Shown: in pieces, positions 57,056 to 64,000 of the stretch
Numbering within the stretch: the stretch's first letter is position 1
Layout: every line of letters starts with the position of its first letter
Source of the DNA: Hemerocallis citrina
Lineage: Eukaryota; Streptophyta; Magnoliopsida; Asparagales; Asphodelaceae
Assembly (NCBI GenBank): GCA_017893485.1
Contig: CM030366.1
Location: forward strand, 72,327,469-72,391,468
Reading direction: 5' to 3'
Length of the DNA stretch: 64,000 bases
The notes under the pieces: generated by a model
The model's input: only the letters and a program-made list of their open reading frames with translations
Database searches by the model: none
Told to the model about the DNA's origin: nothing
Translations under genes and position numbers: made by a program

Positions 57056-58265
57056 AAGAGAGAGCGGACCACTCCGGCGATGCTGGTGGCTGGCAACAGC
57101 GCGGCTCTACGGCGGGGCAATGGCAACGACGTCACTGCAGTCGGGAAGCGACGACAACGGCGAGACTCCGACGCGACGCGAGCTCTGTTTTCGCTCAAAA
57201 ACAGGGGAGACGACGACGGGGGATGAACGGGGCTTGGACGCCGACAAGGGACAGAGGTAATTTGTGGTGGTTCCGGGGGTGCACGGAGGGCGAAGACGAA
57301 CGACGGCGAGGAGATGGGTTCAGCGAAGTGGGTTCCGCAATGGGGGAATTCGAGCGGGAGATGAAGACGACGAGGATGGGGAGATGGAGACGGGGATTGT
57401 GGTGGTGAGGGTGGAGCAAGGACGAAGACGAGGCGGATGGTCGGAGTGATAGACGGGAGGAGTGACCGGCTAGGTGGATGGGTTTAGATGGAAACAGGGA
57501 GAGGGGGAGAGAGACAAGGCGTAACACAATAGAGGGGAGAGGTTAGGCGGCGGGGGTTAGGTTAGGTTTTTAATTAGGGTTAGGAGATTAATAGAAGATT
57601 AAAGTATTTATAGGGGAAAATAGAATATTGAGTATTGGGTAATTGGGTATAGATCCAATAAAATAAAATACATTGTATATAATACAATTGATCAATACAA
57701 ATTCGAATACAAGAAATAAGATATCTGATAAAATATAATTTGTGTCACATAAATTATTTGAGACAATCAAAAACACCATTATGAAATAATAATTGATTTG
57801 TTTTAATAATCAATCATAATAATAAATAATTACCATGACCATAAGTACACTAAAATAACCATGTCAACAAAATAATAATACTTGTAACATCAATTAATCA
57901 ATAAGAATAAAAAGACTATCAATAATAGTAGTGACAATAGTAATAATTAAATAATATTAATAATAGTAATAACAAAATAGCAATAAATAATACCAACAAC
58001 GACAATAGTAATTATCAAAATAATAGAAGTATATAAAGATAGGAATTTATGGAAATAGTCCCAACAGTAACAATATTTTGAGGGTTAAAATACAAATTGT
58101 TGATCAAGTAGAAATGGAACAAGTTTATTCGAAATAATTATAATTATTGTTTAGGAAAATGTTTTAACAAGGAATCTCAAAACGAATTTAACCATAATAA
58201 TTTATAAATATCGAGATACAGAAAAATACTCGTGAAAATATGTATTTGTGGAAATAGGGGTTGCA
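54762..58265 (-). repeat. 5' LTR of LARD-2 (3504 bp)
   Basis: Uninterrupted sister of 32191-32962 plus 48376-51107. It preserves the pre-insertion target of Tat-2 at about 55545 (GACAATCTCCTCCTTCC). The TATA box is at 57605-57612 with a GA microsatellite at 57014-57062. Confidence 0.9.
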
Positions 58266-58270
58266 TAAAA

Positions 58271-59700
58271 TGTCTAAAGCATCTGTTATTTATCTAAGAA
58301 ATACATGCACTATGAATTCTACAACACCTAAATATGTCATAACCTGATCTAAAAAGAAATATGTTGATTTTGATGAAACTTTCGCTCCTATTGCAAGGCT
58401 TGAAGCCGTTCGCATCTTACATGATTTTGCTTCTTATATGGACTTTACTCTTTTTTAAATGGATGTCAAAAGTGCTTTCTTAAATGGTTTTATTTCATAA
58501 GAAGTTTATGTTGCACAACCACAGGGATTCACTGATCCCACACACCCAAACCATGTATTTCGTCTTGACAAAGCTTTGTATGATTTGAAGCAAGCTCCTC
58601 GGGCTTGGTATGAACGACTAAGTTCGTTTCTACTTCACTTAGGCTTCTCTAAAGGGAAAGTTGACACTGCACTATTTATAAAACATGTTTCTAAAGATAT
58701 TTTAATTGTTTAAATCTATGTTGATGATATTATATTTGGATCTACTAATGAAAATCTTTGCAAGGAATTCTCAAAGCAAATGCAGGATGAGTTCGAAATA
58801 AGTATGATGGGTGAATTAACTTATTTTTTTGGACTTCAAATACAAAAAAGAAATATGGCTTGCTTATAAATCAATCCAAATATGCAAAGGAACTAGTCAA
58901 AAAGTTTGGACTTGAAAATGCAAATGCCTACAAAACACCTATGACAACTACTTTTGAGCTTTCCAAGGATGAATCTGGTAACAATGTTGATATTTCTCGT
59001 GGTATGATTGGTAGTTTGCTTTATGTTACTGCATCTCGGCCAGATATCATGTTTAGTATTTGTTTATGTGCACGCTTTCAATCGTGTCCCAAAGAATCGC
59101 ATTCGGTTGTCGTTAAGCGTATCATTCGTTATCTTAAAGGCACACCAAATACTGGACTTTGGTACCCAAAAAATATAAACTTTTCTCTTATTGGGTACTC
59201 TGATGCAGATTATGCTGACAGCTTAACAGACAGAAAAAGCACTAGCGGCACATGTCACTTCTTGGGAAACTGTCTTGTCTCATGGGCATTCAAGAAGTAG
59301 AATTCTGTAATTCTTTCCACTGCCGAAGCCAAATATATTGCCGCCGGTTCCTGCTGTGCGCAGGTATTATGGATGAAACACTTTAGAGGACTATAAGGGT
59401 TTTTTTTTATCACATTCCGATTAAATGCGATAATACTAGTCTGTCTATACGACAAAGAATTCTGATCAACAGAGTCGCACAAAACATATAAATATTCGGT
59501 ACCATTTTATTAAAGACCACTTTCAAAAGGGAGATATTATTCTTGACTATGTTTTCACTGATTCTCAACTTCCTGATATCTTTACTAAGCCTTTAGATGA
59601 AAAACGATTTTATTTTTTAAAGGGAGAATTGAATGTTATTGATATTTCTGCTTATATTTGGTGTTCGGTTGACTGGACGGTCGACTGTACGCCTGTGAAG
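58271..59700 (+). pseudogene. Sire-1 pol, reverse transcriptase and RNase H
   Basis: Plus-strand copia RT. KKKYVDFDETFAPIARLEAV is followed by [22 protein letters not shown] and YVDDIIFGSTN. After a shift near 58850 the tail reads IGSLLYVTASRPDIMF, and RNase H reads SDADYADSLTDRKSTSG, AEAKYIAAGSCCAQV and FTKPLDEKRFYFL. At least three stops (near 58456, 58498 and 58711) are TAA where the family has Gln (CAA), consistent with C-to-T decay. RT residues before KKKYVDF are missing. Confidence 0.88.
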
Positions 59701-60445
59701 GGGTACAGTGGACTGGGCGGTCGACCGGTGCACCCTCGGTTTTTGTTTCGTTTCCCACTTGTCTTCAAAAAATAAGTTTCATTAGTTGCGGTCGACCATG
59801 CGGTCGACCGGTTCACTCTCTGTTTTTCATATACTGCCCATATTGTGTTTATAGGATTTACGGTCGACCAGTTTGCTCTCAGGTTGGTTCTTTGTTTTTT
59901 AAGATAAATTGGTTTTCAGTCAGCCGTGCGGTCGACCGGTTCTTTTCCTGGTTACTTTTCCTTACGTTTTCAAAAGTATTATATTCTCCAAATTACTCTC
60001 TTATATGTTATGTTTCTCTTACAATGGATTTAGGGGGAGTCTGCTATATTAATATGCTTTTCTTTTGCTTTGAGAGGAAGAGTTTTGATTGAGTGATTCT
60101 TTTGCCCCCTCTTGGTATGTTCCAAAAAGGGGGAGAAAATTTCTATGAATGTTTTTAACTGAAAGTTACTGTAAATAAGGAAATAACTAGGATCTTTAAA
60201 AATCTCTATTGAATGTTTTAGTCTTCGTATCTCCTATTAAAATATGTATTACTGGAAGTGTTAAATTAAGGGGGAGTATTCATTTGTTTGAGTATTTAAT
60301 CTTTACAGAAAAATCCCTCTTACATGTTCTTTATCTATGAAAATCTGTGTTATAGGAAATGTTGGAGTGCTTATATGCTTTATTATTTATATTCTTTATT
60401 TTCAACATTCAAATGCATGTTTTGTTCACACCAAAAGGGGGAGAT
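59640..60445 (+). promoter_or_regulatory. Sire-1 3' non-coding region with CGGTCGACCG palindromes and repeated polypurine tracts
   Basis: GGTCGACC/GGTCGACT sites cluster between 59680 and 59935. Purine tracts of the form AAGGGGGAG or AGGGGGAG follow at about 60026, 60123, 60266 and 60434, the last adjoining the 3' LTR. Multiplied polypurine tracts and short palindromes upstream of the 3' LTR are reported characteristics of Sireviruses. Confidence 0.75.
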
Positions 60446-61442
60446 TGTTGACTCTTAATTTGGTGTGCACAAAACGTGTCTATAAATACTAATAAGTTTA
60501 AATTAAGTTGTTCAGATATTCAGGATTAAATAATATCAATAAAAGATTCAAAAGAGTTTCAAGAAAAGGTAAAGAAGGAAAGCAATAAAGAAGGATTGCA
60601 AAATCAAGCAAAAGAAAAATTTATTCAAAAAGGAGCACATGTTGATTTGTGCCCAAGAAAGCTTGCAAGACCTGTTATTGTTATTCCATATATGTGAGAT
60701 TTAATATGTGTTTAATTGATTGTGAATTGATTAGTATATGGTAAGAATATAAAGTGGATTCGTCATGAACAACATGATTGCGGTCGACCGTACTTCAGTG
60801 TCGGTCGATCGCACCACAGTCGACTGCAAATTATAGCAATATAATGAAACAGTCGACCATTCATCTTTCGACTTTTCGTTTAAAGATGAATGGTCGACTG
60901 TCCCTTAATTGCGGTCGACCGTAACTTGCGCTGTTCACTTTTTTGAAATGTATCGTTTCTATTTTTTATAGATACACTTTTCCGTCTATATATTTGTACA
61001 AACTCACTGTATATTCCTCACCTATTACTCTGAGAAAAATCTTCTGAACTAATCAATTCAAAAATCAATCTGAGTGTGTCTGATAATTATTTATTTTCTT
61101 CGGTCAGGATCATTAAGGATCTTGAGTTTTTCTTTTCTTCCACTTCGGTGAGATTGACGGGGCTTGTGTTAGAAGTCTTGTGGGTGTAATAGGTTTCTCA
61201 GCCTGAATCCGAAAATCACTGTACAAGAGTTTGAGTATAGTGCAACGCTTGTGGCGGAGAATTGCTAAAAGTAGGTGGTGTGGACGAAGTCCTAGGGGTC
61301 GAACCACGTTATATCGTTGCGTTACTTGTGCTTGCTGTGTTTGCATTTCTTATATTTTGTCATTTACTTTGCAACTTAATTTTTTTTTTAAAAAATTTAA
61401 TTCCGCACAATCACCCTATTCACCCCTCCAGAGCGATTTTCA
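60446..61442 (+). repeat. 3' LTR of Sire-1 (997 bp)
   Basis: TGTTGACTCTTAATTTGG ... GCGATTTTCA, collinear with 4662-5641. It is preceded by AAAAGGGGGAGAT. GTCGAC palindromes lie at about 60783-60915. Confidence 0.9.
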
Positions 61443-61618
61443 GATGGTAGATGTGGAAAACAGAGAAGGCGAGAAGAGTAGAAGCAAAGGAAATAGGAAA
61501 CGACGGTCCTTATCTTATTCATTTCAATAATTTTTTTTTAAAAATCACATCAAACCGTTACATTTCGTATAGTAAATCGGCCGATACGTGTCGATACGAA
61601 CGATACATTCACTATATC
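61443..61618. other. Right host flank of Sire-1
   Basis: Starts with the GATGG flank of Sire-1. The minus strand is C/T-rich (CTTCTACTCTTCTCGCCTTC), like a 5' leader. No gene assigned. Confidence 0.4.
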
Positions 61619-62598
61619 CTACGATACTTAACACCCTTCGATACATGCCTCCGATTTGTATTGGACGATACATATTGCATATGCTACGATACTGACAACG
61701 CTCTCTATGATGCACCAATACAGAAATATATTCAGCTACAAAAAGATGTGTAGCACATAAAACATTAAAGATTAAAGCACAGGAGATAAATATGTCAAGG
61801 ATACACCAAATCTGTAATCAACCTTAAAAGAGAAAAATAATTAGAGTTCGAGCCAGCCTCTAGTAACCTAACAGGGGGTACTTGGCTATATTGAAACTTT
61901 CCAATCCTTCGTATTCAGAATTCTTATTTGAATTGTGGAAGTTCAAAATGAATTCAATCTAGTTTTATTCAATCATAGAAATCTAACGACATATATCCAC
62001 ATTTACATCTAATTTATCTTTTAATAGTAAAATTAAAGTGAGGGATCTAGGGTGTCAAGTTAGCGAGATATCTCAAAACCTATAGCTCAACTAACCAAAA
62101 TGGATGGATTCGTACGATACTTAACATCCATCGATACATGCCTCCGATTCGTACTGGATGATACGTATTGCATATGATACGATACTCTATGATGTACCAA
62201 TACAGAAGTATATTCAGCTACAAAAGTATGTGTAGCACATAAAAACATTAAAGATTAAGGCACTGGAGAGAAATATGTCCAGGATACACCAAATCTGTAA
62301 TCAACCTTAAAAGAGAAAAATAATAAGAGTTTGTTCCAGCCTCTAGTAACCTAACAGGGGGTACTTGGCTATATTGAAACTTCCAATCCTACATATTCAG
62401 AATTCTTATTTGAATTATGGATGTTCAAAATGAATTCGATCTACTTTTATTCTATCATAGGAATCTAACCACATATATCCACATTTACATCTAATTTATC
62501 TTTTAATAGTAAAATTAAAATAAGGGATCTAGGGTGTCACCCTAACTAACCAAGCTAGGGAGATATCTCAAAACTCATAGCTCAACCAACCAAAATGA
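61619..62598 (+). repeat. Tandem duplication of about 485-490 bp, two copies
   Basis: 61619-62105 and 62113-62598 are collinear. Shared blocks include ACGATACTTAACA, CGATACATGCCTCCGAT, CCTCTAGTAACCTAACAGGG and GGGATCTAGGGTGTCA. The heads are rich in CGATAC/GTATCG. No coding frame is recognised. Confidence 0.88.
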
Positions 62599-63088
62599 AA
62601 ACTCACACTGTTGTATGTGTATGATCTACAATTTAAAAAGTAAGCATGTGCGCAAAATTCAAATGAATTTAATGAGATTCAACCGTCATCATGTGAAAAA
62701 ATGATTGATGTTTTACTAAAATTACTCTATTTTTAGATCGCATGATGAGTGGTTAAAACATATCAAATTTATTTCAAATTTTGTAATCAAATAGTTTTTC
62801 TGAGGTAGATCACATCTATCTGTTATTTTTATTTTGAATGATTGAATATGATTTTAAAATATCTTCTTAGCTAAGTTAGCTAGGGTGACATCCTAGTTTC
62901 CTTATTACCCAATAAGAAATATTCCTTTTGCAATAGAAACTAGTATTACTTGTAAAGCATGCTAGAGAATATAGAAGTCCTTAATACAACCAGAGATAGG
63001 CACGGGCCCTACACAATCTTTGAGAATTTTCTTCTCCAAAGAATAGGAGTGGAGTATGGAATATGAAGGAAAAAGAGGGGATAGGAAC
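62599..63088. other. AT-rich sequence without recognised feature
   Basis: About 490 bases. Nothing beyond low-complexity AT sequence is seen. The last five bases, GGAAC, are the left flank of Copia-3. Confidence 0.5.
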
Positions 63089-63238
63089 TGTTAAAATAAA
63101 GAGATTGGAGAGAATAATTTATTAGATTATTGGATGTTTTATAATTGAATACAATGTCTCTTATATATAGAAGAAAAAAAAATACTAAACTAATACATAT
63201 TCCGATATGTGACTAAATATCTAATATAACATCTAACA
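63089..63238 (-). repeat. 3' LTR of Copia-3 (150 bp)
   Basis: On the minus strand it runs TGTTAGATGTTATATT ... CTTTATTTTAACA, with a TATA box within TTCTATATATAAGAG. It is preceded by GAGAGAGGG, a polypurine tract, and the end of copia pol. The short LTR suggests a small copia lineage such as Ale or Ivana. Confidence 0.75.
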
Positions 63239-63560
63239 CCCTCTCTCAAACTCACGGTGGATTGAACAGTGTGAGTTTTCTTACCAAGTATCGAAATCTC
63301 TTAACAGTGTGTGATTTTGTGAAGAAATCTGTTGTCTATTGTGAAAAGGTCACGAAATAAAGTGAAATGGTCTCTGCCTTAAAACACTTACGAACATAGT
63401 GGCAATCAATCTCCATGTACTTTGTTTGCTCATGAAAGACCGGATTGCTTGCAATATACAATACAATTTGGTTATCACAATGAAGAGGAGTAGCTCCTAT
63501 AAGAGTGACACCCATATCTGATAACAGCCACCGAACATGAACAATCTCTCTAGTGGTAGC
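63239..63560 (-). pseudogene. Copia-3 pol, RNase H end
   Basis: The minus-strand frame reads EIVHVRWLLSDMGV, PLHCDNQIVLYIASNPVFHE, QTKYMEIDCHYVRK and, after a stop, DFFTKSHTVKRFRYLVRKL. These are RNase H and C-terminal motifs of copia Pol. It is truncated at 63560 by a Tat-like LTR; the remainder would lie beyond the window. Confidence 0.85.
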
Positions 63561-64000
63561 TGTTGCCGCTGGATCTGGTGTGGGGGCAATAGACAAAATT
63601 TGTAGATTCGTAGGAACTCGAATAGGCTGAATCTTACTTCTTCCTTTTTGGCAAGTTGACTCCTGGATGCTCCCGCGGACCTGCACAAACGTTCGAAACA
63701 CCAGGATGGATCCTGACGACGAACCCTCCGACGTTCTTATCAGTACTCAGTAAAGAAAGAGGAAAGAGCCTAGGTAGACAAAGAGTGATCACCTTATAAC
63801 GGTAGGAGGTAGGGGGTACTTATAGTCGCCGTGGGGATCTGCTCCGGGATAAGAGTGAATCCCTACTTCCCGGTGTGACTGGATAGAAGTGGTTGGAACC
63901 ACCTTCCAGCAGATAAGGACGAGCCAGAATTTTCTCCTATCTTGTTGACCTGGTCCTTAGTGGGTTGTGACCCACTTATAGTTGAACAGGTCTGTGCATG
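63561..64000 (-). mobile_element. Tat-3: LTR of a third Tat-like element, cut by window end
   Basis: Starts TGTTGCCGCTGGATCTGGTG. It shares GTGTGGGGGCA, GCGGACCTGCAC, CCTCCGACGTTC and the TATA region (63818-63825, TATAAGTA on the minus strand) with Tat-1 and Tat-2 LTRs. Its low-coordinate end abuts Copia-3 (flank GTAGC). On the minus strand it is therefore a 3' LTR whose body lies to the right, or a solo LTR. Confidence 0.8.

Larger units (their letters stand above)
32191..58265 (-). mobile_element. LARD-2: non-coding retrotransposon with 3.5-kb LTRs, hosting Tat-2 and solo LTR c
   Basis: Perfect TAAAA duplications (32186-32190 and 58266-58270) flank it. The 3' LTR is 32191-32962 plus 48376-51107. 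The interior is 51108-51397 plus 53214-54761. The 5' LTR is 54762-58265. Ends are TGTCACGCCCCGCTTCC and GGGGTTGCA. Neither LTR nor interior encodes gag or pol. It is related to LARD-1 in its ends, primer-binding site, polypurine tract and part of the interior, but most LTR sequence differs, so it is a separate subfamily. Confidence 0.87.
4662..61442 (+). mobile_element. Sire-1: Sirevirus-like Ty1/copia element, outermost layer of the nest
   Basis: Two LTRs (4662-5641 and 60446-61442) face the same way. A tRNA-iMet primer-binding site follows the first, and a polypurine tract precedes the second. Gag (5657-5874 continued at 30272-32055) and RT-RNase H (58271-59700) lie between, split by Sire-2 and LARD-2. 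Flanks are TATGG on the left and GATGG on the right, a 4/5 target duplication. Protease and integrase were not found. Two Gag zinc knuckles, a long coiled coil and repeated polypurine tracts favour the Sirevirus branch. Confidence 0.88.

Noticed and set aside
56700..57408. Frames of 149-186 residues over the LARD-2 LTR
   Set aside because: Driven by the GA microsatellite; the equivalent region of the sister LTR does not keep the frame.

Overview
This window is plant nuclear DNA from a repeat-dense, probably heterochromatic region. Everything recognisable comes from plant LTR-retrotransposon lineages: Sirevirus-type Ty1/copia, Tat-type Ty3/gypsy and chromovirus-like long-LTR elements. I found no intact host gene, rRNA, tRNA or CRISPR array. 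The host species cannot be named from this sequence.

The layout is a set of nested insertions, most of them bounded by target-site duplications (TSDs). From the outside in: host sequence (about 3.5-4.66 kb and 61.44-63.09 kb) holds a plus-strand Sirevirus-like copia element, here called Sire-1 (4662-61442). Its gag is interrupted by a minus-strand relative, Sire-2 (5875-30266). Sire-2 carries three further insertions: a 3.3-kb solo LTR in its RNase H (8148-11450), a 3.4-kb solo LTR in its 5' LTR (16989-20399), and LARD-1 in the same LTR (20868-30236). LARD-1 is a non-coding element with 3.6-kb LTRs. Downstream, Sire-1 is also interrupted by LARD-2 (32191-58265). One LTR of LARD-2 contains a 15.4-kb Tat-like gypsy element, Tat-2 (32963-48375), and its internal region contains a 1.8-kb solo LTR (51398-53208). 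The left edge holds the 5' part of another Tat-like element (1-1976). The right edge holds a small copia remnant (63089-63560) entered by a third Tat-like LTR (63561 onward).

The youngest and most informative element is Tat-2. Its 660-bp LTRs differ at 5 sites, all transitions. It has a perfect TCCTC duplication, and the sister LTR of LARD-2 preserves the empty target site. It encodes an open 660-residue Gag and a protease-RT-RNase H-integrase reading frame broken by four in-frame stops and a frameshift. Between pol and its 3' LTR lie 8 kb of tandem repeats and an oppositely transcribed four-exon gene (37192-40285). The protein resembles the plant 'putative gypsy type transposon' family (PF04195 type) followed by coiled coils. 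All three introns have GT-AG borders that keep the frame, but exon 2 carries a one-base frameshift and a stop.

No protein-coding system appears fully functional here. The features most worth following up are the antisense spliced gene and its flanking repeat modules, the non-coding LARD family, the GTCGAC palindrome clusters shared by the Sirevirus-like elements, pol III-like boxes in one solo LTR, and LTR divergences that conflict with the nesting order.
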